From: Enterobacter huaxiensis
GTDB taxonomy: Bacteria; Pseudomonadota; Gammaproteobacteria; Enterobacterales; Enterobacteriaceae
Direction of reading: 5' to 3'
Assembly (NCBI RefSeq): GCF_003594935.2
Contig: NZ_CP043342.1
Location: 4,774,001 to 4,838,000, forward strand
Length of the DNA stretch: 64,000 nucleotides
Shown in pieces: positions 16,596 through 25,057 of the stretch; position 1 is the first letter of the stretch; each line of letters starts with the position of its first letter. The position numbers and the translations under genes were made by a program. The notes under the pieces are model-generated. The model was given only the letters and a program-made list of their open reading frames with translations, ran no database searches and was not told where the DNA came from.

Positions 16596-17855
16596 ATGAA
16601 CCATTTTCTGGAGAATCAGTTAGTGCCGATCATGATGAAAATCGGCAATAACGTCATTCTCGTCGCCGTACGTAACGGTATCGCCTTTACCCTGCCCTTT
16701 ATCATTGCTGGCAGCGTGTTTCTTATTGTGGCTAATCTGCCCATTCCCGGCTGGAACGGATGGATTGGGCAATATGCGGATTTGCTCAGTGTCCCGGTAC
16801 AGGTAACCTTTGGCGCAATTGGCCTGATAGCCGCTATCGGCATTAGCTATAACCTGGCCAGGCACTACGGGCTGGATGGCCTAAGCTGCGTCTGTATCAC
16901 GGTGGCCGTGTTTTTACTATCGCAAATTGACGAGCATCACAGGATTAACGTTGATAACTTCGGCGCTTCGGGGCTCTTTTCGGCCATTATTTTGTCGGTA
17001 ATAACGGTCTACATTGTGCGCTTTTTTATCCAGCGCAAGATCTACATCACACTGCCGGACGGCGTGCCTCCTGCCGTGCTGCAGTCATTCGTTAGCCTGG
17101 CGCCGGCCTTTCTTTGTCTGGTGCTTATTTGGGTCGTGAGGGTAATACTGAAATTTGATATCAATGCCTTTTTCACCCTGATATTAAGCCCGCTCGTTTC
17201 GGGGCTCGACACGCTGCCGGGAATGCTGGTGCTGGTGGGGCTAATCTCCCTACTCTGGTGCTGTGGCATTCACGGCACCAACGTGCTGTCGGGCATTACC
17301 AGCCCTATTTTCCTGAAATTTATCGCTGAAAATACCGAGGCGTATCTTTCCCATCAGCCGATACCGCACATCAGCGCCGAGGGCTTCTACACCATATTTA
17401 TCTGTTCAGGCGGTTCCGGCGCAACCCTGGGTTTAGTATTGGCGATGCTGATGTCAAAGAGCCGCTATTACCGATCCGTAGGCCGCGTGTCTGTGGGGCC
17501 TTCGCTGTTTTGCATCAACGAGCCGGTTATTTTCGGCGTGCCGATGGTGCTGAACCCGCTGATGATGATCCCGCTGGTGCTGACGCCGATGTTGATCTGC
17601 GGCTGCTCGTGGCTGCTGATGGCTTTTGGCATTATCGGCAAGCCGGTGTTTCAAATTCCGTGGACCATGCCGCCGGTCCTGAATGCCTACTTCGCGACCG
17701 GTGGAAATATCCCCGCTGCCATCTGGTCCGGATGCATGGTGCTTATCTCCGCGCTGATCTACTACCCTTTCTTCAAAATGCTTGAGAAGAAGCAACTCGC
17801 TCAGGAAAAGCGCGAAAATGAGGCCGAACTGCACCGGCTCGGTGAGCAACGTTAA
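16596..17855 (+). CDS. PTS system IIC component, lactose/cellobiose family
   Basis: This 419-residue polytopic membrane protein belongs to the lactose-N,N'-diacetylchitobiose-beta-glucoside PTS family. It carries conserved segments such as WCCGIHGTN (residues near 225) and SLFCINEPVIFG. It would translocate a sugar while a IIB partner phosphorylates it. The ATG at 16596 follows CAGGGAG; the longer open frame upstream overlaps the GH4 gene out of frame and is rejected. No IIA or IIB gene is adjacent, so it must borrow them in trans (for example from a chb-type operon) or be non-functional. Confidence 0.87.
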   Translation: MNHFLENQLVPIMMKIGNNVILVAVRNGIAFTLPFIIAGSVFLIVANLPIPGWNGWIGQYADLLSVPVQVTFGAIGLIAAIGISYNLARHYGLDGLSCVCITVAVFLLSQIDEHHRINVDNFGASGLFSAIILSVITVYIVRFFIQRKIYITLPDGVPPAVLQSFVSLAPAFLCLVLIWVVRVILKFDINAFFTLILSPLVSGLDTLPGMLVLVGLISLLWCCGIHGTNVLSGITSPIFLKFIAENTEAYLSHQPIPHISAEGFYTIFICSGGSGATLGLVLAMLMSKSRYYRSVGRVSVGPSLFCINEPVIFGVPMVLNPLMMIPLVLTPMLICGCSWLLMAFGIIGKPVFQIPWTMPPVLNAYFATGGNIPAAIWSGCMVLISALIYYPFFKMLEKKQLAQEKRENEAELHRLGEQR

Positions 17856-17861
17856 ACTTTA

Positions 17862-17879
17862 GGGCGCAGGTCTGCGCCC
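17862..17879 (+). terminator. Hairpin between PTS IIC and GntR genes
   Basis: A perfect 7-bp stem GGGCGCA/TGCGCCC with 4-base loop lies six bases after the IIC stop. There is no T run, so termination is probably partial. Confidence 0.4.
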
Positions 17880-17934
17880 GCCTTATCCTTCGGTGATAAA
17901 CTGCCCGCATTCATGACTGACTGATATTTTCCTC

Positions 17935-18660
17935 ATGGCCGCTCGCTATATTGAAATCAAAAACAGCATCAGAGACGACATTTTGAATAACCGCTATCGG
18001 ATGGGCGAAAAAATCCCGTCTGAAAGGGAATTGTCTCTCACCTACGGCGTGACCCGCGTGACCCTGCAAAAATCCATGCACCTGCTGGAGCAGGAGGGTT
18101 TTATCGAGCGCATCCACGGAAAGGGAATGTTTGTCACGCGCACCATCACCGACGAACTGTACGAGCTGAACAGCGGCACCGGAGATTCCTTTCTGGGCTT
18201 TTCCCGCGAGTTCAATCAGGTAGAAGTATCCAGCCGTCTTATCTGCCATCAGCTGTCATTCCCCAGCCCGTCTATTGCCCGGCAGCTGGAGATGCAGGCC
18301 GAACACAGCGTTCACTTTATCCGCCGCGTGCGGCTGATTGACCAGACGCCGGTGCTGGTAGAAGACTCATGGATTAACGCAGCGGTGATTGCCAGCATAC
18401 CCGACGAGACGCTAAACGGCGGCTCGCTGTATGAATACATCGAAACCTATACCGGGAAAAAAATTAAGTTTTATAACTCGGTTATTGAGGGCGATCTGTT
18501 TTCTGAGGAATTGTCTAACCTGCTGGGCATCTCGCCGGGGATGCCGATGCTGAAAGTCTCCGGCATCACCAAACTTGAAGACGGCACCGCCTTTAATTAT
18601 TCCATTGGCTACAACCGCGCGGATAAATTCAAAATAAAAAATAGCTGGGTGGGGAAATAG
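17935..18660 (+). CDS. GntR/HutC-family transcriptional regulator
   Basis: This 241-residue regulator has an N-terminal winged helix (residues 1-70: KIPSERELSLTYGVTRVTLQKSM then the EGFIERIHGKGMFV wing). A UTRA ligand domain follows, like HutC, PhnF or BglR-type repressors of phospho-sugar operons. It follows the GH4 and PTS genes in the same direction with 79 bp between, so it very likely controls them, perhaps through the palindrome at 15220-15237. The ATG at 17935 is preceded by a poor ribosome site. Its ligand is probably the phosphorylated sugar; that is inference. Confidence 0.85.
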   Translation: MAARYIEIKNSIRDDILNNRYRMGEKIPSERELSLTYGVTRVTLQKSMHLLEQEGFIERIHGKGMFVTRTITDELYELNSGTGDSFLGFSREFNQVEVSSRLICHQLSFPSPSIARQLEMQAEHSVHFIRRVRLIDQTPVLVEDSWINAAVIASIPDETLNGGSLYEYIETYTGKKIKFYNSVIEGDLFSEELSNLLGISPGMPMLKVSGITKLEDGTAFNYSIGYNRADKFKIKNSWVGK

Positions 18661-18690
18661 CGCGCCACGTTACTCTGTGGCGCTTATGTC

Positions 18691-19956
18691 TTAGCGAGTC
18701 ATGGGCGCAGCCTGTAGTGCGTCAACGTCTTTACGGCTTGAAAGCGTAAACGCGGATACCAGCGTGACGGCCAGTACGAAGCAGCCCAGCATCAGGTACG
18801 TCTCCTGGAAGCCGATCCGGTCATACATATTCCCGGCAAAGGCGGAGAGGAAAATGGCCGCCGACTGTTTAGCAAACTGGAAGCCGATCAGATAGATAGT
18901 CGCCGACAGGCGCGTATCAAATACCCCCGTGATGTACTTAAATGCGCCCACCAGCAGGAACGGAACTTCCAGCGCGTGCAGCATCTTGAGGGCAATGACC
19001 TCCGCGGCGGTGGTGGCGAACGACGAGCCGATGATGCGCGTCGCCATGATAAGCCCGGCAATCAGCAGCGTGTTTTTCGCGCCGATGCGGTTAATGATCC
19101 ACGGCGAGCAGAACATGATGATGGCGTTGCAAATTTCCCCCGCCGTGGTGGCAAAACCAAAGGCCCGGGTGCCTTCCTGCGGCGTGGCGAAGAAGGTTTT
19201 AAAGAAGGTGGCAAACTGCTGATCGAAAACGTCATACACGCAGGCCACGCCAATCACGTACAGAATGAACATCCACATTCTGCGCTGGCGGAACAGGTTG
19301 AACACGGTTTTAGCGGTGATCTGCGGCTGGTTCGCGCCAAGGGCGTTCATGACCTGCGCCGTCTGGTTGGGCTTCGGCTTCGCGACCACCAGCAGCAGCA
19401 TCAGCAACAGCGCCGCCGCCGATCCCATCCAGAACACGTACGACGGGTCAATGCCGAACAGGATGCCGCCCGTTGAGGCGCACAGCCCCCAGCCGAGACA
19501 GCCGAACATGCGCGCCTTGCCGTATTCGAAGAAGCTGTTGCGGCTCACGCGTTCAATGTAGGCCTCAATCGCCCCCGATCCCGCCGAGAAGACAAAGCCG
19601 ATATATAACCCGCCGCTCAGCGCCCCCAGCCAGATACTGGTTTTCAGCAATGGCGCGAAGACGTACAGGAAGAACGGCGCGAACAGAAACAGCATTACCG
19701 CGACTACCCACAGGAGATGTTTTTTCAGCCCCAGCTTGTCCGAAATCACCCCAAGCACCGGCTGGAAGGCGATGGCCGACAGCGAGATGCAGGAGAAGAC
19801 AATCCCGGTATGGGTTTTGTTCAGGCCAATGATGTCCGACAGCCAGATCGGCAGGAACGGAAAGCAGGTGGCCATGATGAAGAAGTAGAGAAAGAAGAAC
19901 AGCCCGAAGATCCAGAAGTTAGGGTTGTCTTTGTGGGTACAGGTTGTTGTGTTCAT
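18691..19956 (-). CDS. melY: Melibiose/alpha-galactoside permease, LacY family (MelY-like)
   Basis: This 421-residue, 12-helix major-facilitator sugar:proton symporter belongs to the LacY/RafB family. The N-terminus MNTTTCTHKDNPNFWIFGLF and much of the body match Enterobacter cloacae MelY as I recall it, a melibiose permease that also takes lactose analogues. Conserved charged residues typical of LacY helices are visible, including SGAIEAYIERVSR (substrate-binding Glu/Arg region). The ATG at 19956 follows GAGGATAAAAATA; upstream in-frame codons run into the alpha-galactosidase stop. It is downstream of the alpha-galactosidase with a 44-bp gap, forming a two-gene operon. Confidence 0.92.
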   Translation of the reverse strand: MNTTTCTHKDNPNFWIFGLFFFLYFFIMATCFPFLPIWLSDIIGLNKTHTGIVFSCISLSAIAFQPVLGVISDKLGLKKHLLWVVAVMLFLFAPFFLYVFAPLLKTSIWLGALSGGLYIGFVFSAGSGAIEAYIERVSRNSFFEYGKARMFGCLGWGLCASTGGILFGIDPSYVFWMGSAAALLLMLLLVVAKPKPNQTAQVMNALGANQPQITAKTVFNLFRQRRMWMFILYVIGVACVYDVFDQQFATFFKTFFATPQEGTRAFGFATTAGEICNAIIMFCSPWIINRIGAKNTLLIAGLIMATRIIGSSFATTAAEVIALKMLHALEVPFLLVGAFKYITGVFDTRLSATIYLIGFQFAKQSAAIFLSAFAGNMYDRIGFQETYLMLGCFVLAVTLVSAFTLSSRKDVDALQAAPMTR

Positions 19957-20000
19957 TATTTTTATCCTCAACGGAGGGACGGCTGCCCGGCCCGTCACCC

Positions 20001-22124
20001 TTACACGCGTTCAACGCCAATCAGAATGGCGGTTTCCGGATCCAGAATCGGCAGCGCAAGACCCGCCTGCATCAGCCACTCGCCGCTCGCCGTTTGCGGC
20101 GTTTCCATCCACGACGGCAGCTTGCGCATGGTGTGTCCACCCTCTCCCGTAATCTGGATATTTGGGTGATCGAGCAGCGTGATGCGGTACTGCGCGCTGG
20201 CGTCTAACCCAGGCATGCGCAGCGGCATCATCAGGGTGTAATCCGGCATCCTGAGCTGGCTGACGATAAACAGCCCCTGCGTCTTATCTTCGCTCACGAT
20301 ACCCTGTGCCAGGGTGGTGGCGTCCGGCATATCCACGCGCCACTGCGTGCCGTGATGAATGACCTCGCGCCACCGCTTGTGCAGCGCGGCGTAGTGCCGA
20401 TAGCCTTCACGCTCATCTTCATCGACGGTAAGCGGATCCAGCTCCAGCCCCATATGGCCAAACAGGGCCGTCAGCCCGCGAAACTGAATGCTGTGCTGGC
20501 GGAAGGTCGCGTGGCATTTATGATGACCGATATGCGCGCCCATCACCTCCGGCGGGAAGAAGTAGCTCATGCCGCGCTGGATAGCGTTGCGTTCCAGGGC
20601 GTCGTTGTTGTCGGACGCCCAGAAGCGGTGGCTGCGTGTCAGCACTTCGTAATCGATTCGCCCGCCGCCGGAGGAGCAGGATTCAAACTCAATATGCGGG
20701 AAGCGCTCGCCCAGCACGTCCAGCAGCCGATAGAACTGGCGGGTCTGCGCGTCGGCGGCGGCCTTGCCGTTGTGCCCCGGCTGCACCAGCTCGCGGTTCA
20801 TGTCCCACTTCACGTAGTCGACCGCGTGCTCGCCCAGCAGCCAGCTCATGCGCTCCACGAGGTAATCAAAGGCCTCCGGGATGTTGAGGTTGAGCACCAG
20901 CTGATGACGTCCGGTCGCCTGGGGATAGCCCGGCAGCGCCAGCACCCAGTCAGGATGCGCGCGATACAGATCCGAATCGGGGTTGATCATCTCAGGCTCA
21001 ACCCAAATGCCAAACTCCATGCCGAGCCGTTTGACGCGATCGATCACCGGCGTCAGGCCGTTCGGGTATTTTTTTTCGTCCAGATACCAGTCGCCCAGCG
21101 CGGCGTGGTCGTCGTTGCGGCCCTTGAACCAGCCGTCGTCGATAATAAAGCGTTCCACCCCCAGCGCCGCGGCCTCGTCGGCCATGCGCATGATGTAGTC
21201 CGGGTCGTGGTTGAAGTAGATCCCTTCCCAGGTATTGAGATGCACCGGCCGCGGTTTGTCGTCCGGGAAGCGGATAACGTTATCGCGCAGGTAACGGTGG
21301 AACTGCTGGCTCATGCCGTTCAGGCCGCGCGTGGAGTAGCTGGCGTACAGGCGCGGCGTCCAGAGCGTGTCGCCCTCTTCCACGGCCATTTCGCCGGGGA
21401 GGTAAAGCGCTTCGGCCTGCAGATAGCGACGACCGTCGGTTTTGGCCTCCGCGCGCAGGCGGTGGTTGCCGCTCCAGCCCAGATGCACGCCCCAGACGTC
21501 GCCCTGCATTTCGCTGAACGACGGCGTGCCAGAAATCAGCGCCGGGAAGTGCTCGTGGGAGGTTTTACCCCGGCGGTTTTCAATTACGAAGCCGTCGTGT
21601 TCAAGCGTTACGCGGTGCGGCTGGAATTCTCTAATCCAGCGTCCGTGGAAGGCCATCACCTCCTGCGCGCGTTCCGCCACCGGCAGCGTGACGGCGAAGC
21701 GATCCACCTGCCAGGGGATCGCTTTCAGGTTCGTTAAGCCATGGCGCACTACCAGCACGCCGCTGGCGTCCAGCGCCAGCTCGCTGGTCAGGCGCAGCCC
21801 CGCATGCTCATCCTCAGCGGTAATCGTCAGGGTGTTTAATTCCTGCTGCACCTGCGTGGTTTTGAACACAGGGGAACCGTCCAGCCCCTGGCGGTGCCCC
21901 TCAATGCCCGGCGAGCCAAACAGGCCGTGCCCCAGCTCCGCCATCAGCGCGACCGGGGAGTCAACGTCCAGCCTGCCGTTCGCAACAGGGCGCGCAATAC
22001 TCAGCGCATCCTGCGGCGAAAAGTGCTGAAGGTGCGGCCCCCAGTAGAGAATTTCGGCGAACGGGTGGGTTTTAATCACCACGTCTACCGTATTGCTTTC
22101 AAGTCGAAAAATGGAATCTTGCAT
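20001..22124 (-). CDS. Alpha-galactosidase, GH36
   Basis: This 707-residue GH36 alpha-galactosidase is related to RafA, AgaS and Aga enzymes. It hydrolyses melibiose or raffinose to galactose in the cytoplasm; no signal peptide is seen. The nucleophile is Asp441 in YVKWDMNRE and the acid/base is Asp505 in WASDNNDALERN. The preceding segment SCSSGGGRIDYEVL is also typical. The ATG at 22124 follows AGGAGATGTCTG; the 21 codons upstream in frame overlap the operator zone and are rejected. It differs from the NAD-dependent GH4 MelA of E. coli. Gene order and operators make it a LacI-controlled unit with the permease. Confidence 0.94.
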   Translation of the reverse strand: MQDSIFRLESNTVDVVIKTHPFAEILYWGPHLQHFSPQDALSIARPVANGRLDVDSPVALMAELGHGLFGSPGIEGHRQGLDGSPVFKTTQVQQELNTLTITAEDEHAGLRLTSELALDASGVLVVRHGLTNLKAIPWQVDRFAVTLPVAERAQEVMAFHGRWIREFQPHRVTLEHDGFVIENRRGKTSHEHFPALISGTPSFSEMQGDVWGVHLGWSGNHRLRAEAKTDGRRYLQAEALYLPGEMAVEEGDTLWTPRLYASYSTRGLNGMSQQFHRYLRDNVIRFPDDKPRPVHLNTWEGIYFNHDPDYIMRMADEAAALGVERFIIDDGWFKGRNDDHAALGDWYLDEKKYPNGLTPVIDRVKRLGMEFGIWVEPEMINPDSDLYRAHPDWVLALPGYPQATGRHQLVLNLNIPEAFDYLVERMSWLLGEHAVDYVKWDMNRELVQPGHNGKAAADAQTRQFYRLLDVLGERFPHIEFESCSSGGGRIDYEVLTRSHRFWASDNNDALERNAIQRGMSYFFPPEVMGAHIGHHKCHATFRQHSIQFRGLTALFGHMGLELDPLTVDEDEREGYRHYAALHKRWREVIHHGTQWRVDMPDATTLAQGIVSEDKTQGLFIVSQLRMPDYTLMMPLRMPGLDASAQYRITLLDHPNIQITGEGGHTMRKLPSWMETPQTASGEWLMQAGLALPILDPETAILIGVERV

Positions 22125-22160
22125 CAGACATCTCCTGTCGTCGGGATGTCCTGAGTGTTG

Positions 22161-22199
22161 ATCCGAAACGTTTCGGATAGAAACCAAAACGTTTCGGAT
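22161..22199. promoter_or_regulatory. Two LacI-family operators upstream of the alpha-galactosidase gene
   Basis: An 18-bp perfect palindrome ATCCGAAACGTTTCGGAT lies at 22161-22178. A second copy at 22182-22199 has one perfect half and two mismatches. Centres are 21 bp apart, two helical turns, so dimers could bind one face. The central ACGT fits LacI/GalR recognition. The sites lie 37-75 bp upstream of the ATG and 30 bp after the lacI-family stop. Confidence 0.85.
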
Positions 22200-22228
22200 C
22201 TGTGATCGGGTTTGGAATTTTGTTGGGT

Positions 22229-23224
22229 TTAGGCCGTCTGGCCCGGAGAGAATTCAGGCTGCCAGAGCACCTGAAGCTGCTCAATATCGTCGCCGTTAAT
22301 CAGCTGGCGCACCATGTCGGCAATCTGTTTCCCAACGCCCTGACGGGTGGACTGAATCACCGACGCCACGTCAATATCGACGATGCTGTCCTGCGGTAAT
22401 CCATCGTAGACCACCAGCGAGACGGCGCTATCGCCGGTTAAGCGCCCCATCTGCGCCAGCGCCATCGCCGCGCCGTCGCCGTGGGTGTTGCAGTCGGTAA
22501 TGATGGCCGTGGGCGGCTGCGGCAGGGCGAGAAGCTCTTTGGTGGTGGCATACCCTACGCGGCGCGACGGCGGCATGGCGCGCAGCCATTCGCTGGAAAG
22601 CCCGGCCTCGCGCAGAGCGTCCAGATAGCCCTGTCGACGCTGGGTGATGAACGCCTGGTTGTTGCTTTCGCCGAGCAGGGCGATGCGCTGATGGCCTTTC
22701 TCGATGAGCCAGCGGGTAGCCTGATACGTACCGGCATAGTTGTCGAAGTCAAACCACGCGTACGGCTGCGGGAGATGGCTGCGCCCGAGCGCGAGGAACG
22801 GAAAAGCGGCGGCCTGAAGCTGCACAAGACGCGGATCGTGGTCCAGCGTGTGCGCCACAATAAGCGCATCCACGCGGCGGCTTTGCACCATACGCATATA
22901 GCTGTGCTTATCGGCCAAATCATCATCGGCAATCAGCAGCAGGTCGATCTCATGTCGCGCCAGTTCGTGGCTAATTTCGCCGACCATGTCCATAAACACG
23001 CTGTTATTGAGCGGAACGGGATGCACCGGAAATACCAGCCCGACGGCGTCGATTTTGCCCATCTTGAGGCGGCGGGCGAAGGTGTTCGGTCGGTAGCCAC
23101 GACGCTGGGCTTCGGCTTCCACGCGGGCGCGCGTCTCGGCGGAGACGTCGTCATATCCGTTGAGGGCACGGCTGACGGTGGTAACAGACAGCCCCAGTTC
23201 TTTGGCAATGGCTTTAAGCGACAT
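22229..23224 (-). CDS. LacI-family repressor of the alpha-galactoside operon
   Basis: This 331-residue LacI/GalR repressor has the N-terminal helix-turn-helix SLKAIAKELGLSVTTVSRALNGYDDVS (2-28), a hinge and a periplasmic-binding-like sugar domain. It is upstream of and codirectional with the alpha-galactosidase gene, and the two palindromic operators lie just past its stop. It therefore probably responds to melibiose or galactosides and represses that operon, in the manner of RafR. The ATG at 23224 opens directly on the HTH as in the family. The ligand is not proven. Confidence 0.9.
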   Translation of the reverse strand: MSLKAIAKELGLSVTTVSRALNGYDDVSAETRARVEAEAQRRGYRPNTFARRLKMGKIDAVGLVFPVHPVPLNNSVFMDMVGEISHELARHEIDLLLIADDDLADKHSYMRMVQSRRVDALIVAHTLDHDPRLVQLQAAAFPFLALGRSHLPQPYAWFDFDNYAGTYQATRWLIEKGHQRIALLGESNNQAFITQRRQGYLDALREAGLSSEWLRAMPPSRRVGYATTKELLALPQPPTAIITDCNTHGDGAAMALAQMGRLTGDSAVSLVVYDGLPQDSIVDIDVASVIQSTRQGVGKQIADMVRQLINGDDIEQLQVLWQPEFSPGQTA

Positions 23225-23241
23225 GATTTTCCGTATCTTCG

Positions 23242-23790
23242 TTAATTTTGTTCCGCCACCAGCAGCGCGTGCGTATCCGGCTCCAGCGCCTTAAAGATAT
23301 GCGGCAGGTCAGCGGGATAGCAAATGTAATCCCCCGGCCCCAGCTCTTCCGCCGCGTCGATCAGGCCGACTAACGCCCGCCCCTGGGTCACAATAATGTG
23401 CTCAACCGATCCCGGTGGATGCGGCTGGGAAATGCGGTCTGCGCCCGGCTGGGTGAGCAGCAGGTAGACATCGCGTCGCGCGCCCGGCGGGCAGGCGGCC
23501 AGCAGAATGGCCTCGTAGTTGGCCTGCCCGGCAATCACCTTCGTGCCTTCACCCCGGCGTAGCACCTGGGTGGCAGGCTGCTGCGGTTCGAACAGCCGGG
23601 CGAAGGGAATATCCAGCGCCACGCAAAGCGACCAGAGCGTTTCCAGGCTCGGGTTGCCGTTGCCGGACTCCAGCTGCGAAAGCGTGGACTTTGCTATTCC
23701 GGCGCGTCGGGCAATTTCTGCCAGTGATAGCCCGGTTCGCAGGCGTTCCCGCACCAGGCTTTTGGCGATCGCGCTGATTGGCTGCGTCAT
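23242..23790 (-). CDS. XRE-cupin transcriptional regulator
   Basis: This 182-residue protein has an N-terminal XRE helix-turn-helix (about 9-63; LSLAEIARRAGIAKSTLSQLESGNGNPS) and a C-terminal cupin domain (about 105-175). It is divergent from azlC-azlD across a 102-bp gap holding a 15-bp palindrome, the standard arrangement for a local repressor of an amino-acid exporter. The stop is 17 bp upstream of the LacI ATG, so LacI could be read from the same transcript. The family is clear; effector and target are inference. Confidence 0.85.
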   Translation of the reverse strand: MTQPISAIAKSLVRERLRTGLSLAEIARRAGIAKSTLSQLESGNGNPSLETLWSLCVALDIPFARLFEPQQPATQVLRRGEGTKVIAGQANYEAILLAACPPGARRDVYLLLTQPGADRISQPHPPGSVEHIIVTQGRALVGLIDAAEELGPGDYICYPADLPHIFKALEPDTHALLVAEQN

Positions 23791-23814
23791 ATAACGGCCT
23801 CTTGTTCTATAAAT

Positions 23815-23829
23815 CGAACGAATCGTTCG
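23815..23829. promoter_or_regulatory. Palindromic operator between the XRE regulator and azlC
   Basis: CGAACGA-A-TCGTTCG is a perfect inverted repeat. A further CGTTCG lies at about 23871-23876 near the azlC start, and a TATAAT -10 at 23858-23863 lies between them. This suggests autoregulation and control of azlCD by the XRE-cupin protein. Confidence 0.65.
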
Positions 23830-23892
23830 TCTTGAAAAACGATGTTGATGCGTTCATTATAATGGAAATACGTTCGATATGGCTAAAATTGT

Positions 23893-24549
23893 ATGAAGCA
23901 TCACCTCTCCTGCCTGAAAGGCGACACGATAAAAGCAATCATCCTGGTGTGCCTCGCGGTGGGCGTGGTCGGGATGTCCTACGGCTCGCTGGCGATGGCC
24001 TACGGCTTCCCGGTCTGGGTGCCGTTTGTGCTCTCCATTACCGTGCTGGCGGGCGCGTCCGAATTTATGTTTATCGGCATTGTGGCGAGCGGCGGTAATC
24101 CGCTGGCGGCGGCGGCCGGTTTGCTGGTGAACGCGCGTCATGTACCGTTCGGCGTCACGGTACGTGAGCTGGTCGGCCAGCGCGGCCTGAGCTATTTGGG
24201 CTGCCACATCATGAACGACGAAAGCGTGGTGTTCGGCCTGTCGCAGAAAACGCCCGAGCAGCGTAAAGCGGCCTACTGGCTGTGCGGTTTGGGCGTGGCG
24301 ATTATCTGGCCGCTCGGCGCGCTGCTGGGCGCGATGGTCGGCAAGCTGCTGCCCGCCCCGGAAACCATCGGGCTGGATGCGGTATTCCCGGCCATTCTGC
24401 TGGCGCTGGTGGTGCCCGCGTTTAAAAACCGCACCACGCTGATCCGCGCCTGCACCGGCGCGGCGCTGTCGCTTGCCGCCGTGCCGTTTGCCCCGGTGGG
24501 CCTGCCGGTTCTGCTCTCTTTACTCGGCCTCGCCGCGAGGAAAAAATAA
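23893..24549 (+). CDS. azlC: AzlC-family branched-chain amino acid exporter subunit
   Basis: This 218-residue membrane protein of the AzlC/YgaZ family is the large subunit of two-component exporters for branched-chain amino acids and analogues. It has several hydrophobic helices and the family segments AGASEFMF and LLVNARHVPFG. It overlaps azlD at TAATG, so the two subunits are coupled. E. coli YgaZH exports valine. Whether this pair exports valine or another compound cannot be told. The divergent XRE-cupin regulator is the likely controller. Confidence 0.88.
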   Translation: MKHHLSCLKGDTIKAIILVCLAVGVVGMSYGSLAMAYGFPVWVPFVLSITVLAGASEFMFIGIVASGGNPLAAAAGLLVNARHVPFGVTVRELVGQRGLSYLGCHIMNDESVVFGLSQKTPEQRKAAYWLCGLGVAIIWPLGALLGAMVGKLLPAPETIGLDAVFPAILLALVVPAFKNRTTLIRACTGAALSLAAVPFAPVGLPVLLSLLGLAARKK

Positions 24550-24872
24550 TGGAAAACATGACGGTCTTTATTCTCGGCATTGCCGTGCTCTCTCTGGGAA
24601 CGTATTTGATGCGCCTCGGCGGGGCAAAACTGGGCAACCGGCTGGCGCTTTCCGAGCGTTCACAGGCCCTGCTCTCCGATGCGGCAACGGTACTGCTGTT
24701 TTCGGTGGCGCTGGCGACCACGTTTTATGAAGGGGAACATTTCGCCGGCATGGCGCGGGTGCTGGGCGTGGCGTTTGCGGTGTTTTTAGCCTGGCGAAAG
24801 ATGCCGTTGATCGTGGTGATCGTCGCGGCGGCGGTGGTGACGGCGCTGCTGCGCCTGGCGGGTTTGCATTGA
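24549..24872 (+). CDS. azlD: AzlD-family branched-chain amino acid exporter small subunit
   Basis: This 107-residue membrane protein of about four helices is the AzlD/YgaH partner of AzlC. It keeps the family segment LGTYLMRLGGAKLGNR near residues 18-33. It starts on the azlC stop (TAATG). A stem-loop follows at 24882-24911. The pair forms a complete two-component exporter. Confidence 0.87.
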   Translation: MENMTVFILGIAVLSLGTYLMRLGGAKLGNRLALSERSQALLSDAATVLLFSVALATTFYEGEHFAGMARVLGVAFAVFLAWRKMPLIVVIVAAAVVTALLRLAGLH

Positions 24873-24881
24873 TACAATCAC

Positions 24882-24911
24882 TTCCCTGACGATGAATAAT
24901 TCGTCAGGGAA
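24882..24911 (+). terminator. Hairpin after azlD
   Basis: An 11-bp perfect stem (24882-24892 with 24901-24911) with 8-base loop follows azlD by nine bases. It lacks a T run but is the only candidate end for the azlCD transcript. Confidence 0.5.
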
Positions 24912-25057
24912 ATGTCTCACCCCAAAGTGTGCCGCAGCCCACAAATAACCCGCTTCACTCCCTGCCCTCTTGTCACGCCTGCCTGACATATTCCCGCTCA
25001 AAGCCGACGTATCGCACCCGTAAAATGCCTTAACGCATTCTTCAACGGAGTGATTCG
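24912..25057 (+). promoter_or_regulatory. frvA upstream region
   Basis: This region must carry the frv promoter. An imperfect 16-bp palindrome (25024-25039, two mismatching base pairs) lies just ahead of the ACGGAG ribosome site and could be a regulator site. No clear -35/-10 pair was found. Confidence 0.35.

Noticed and set aside
20352..21737. 461-codon plus-strand open frame opposite the alpha-galactosidase gene
   Set aside because: The minus-strand frame holds all GH36 motifs; this one has none.
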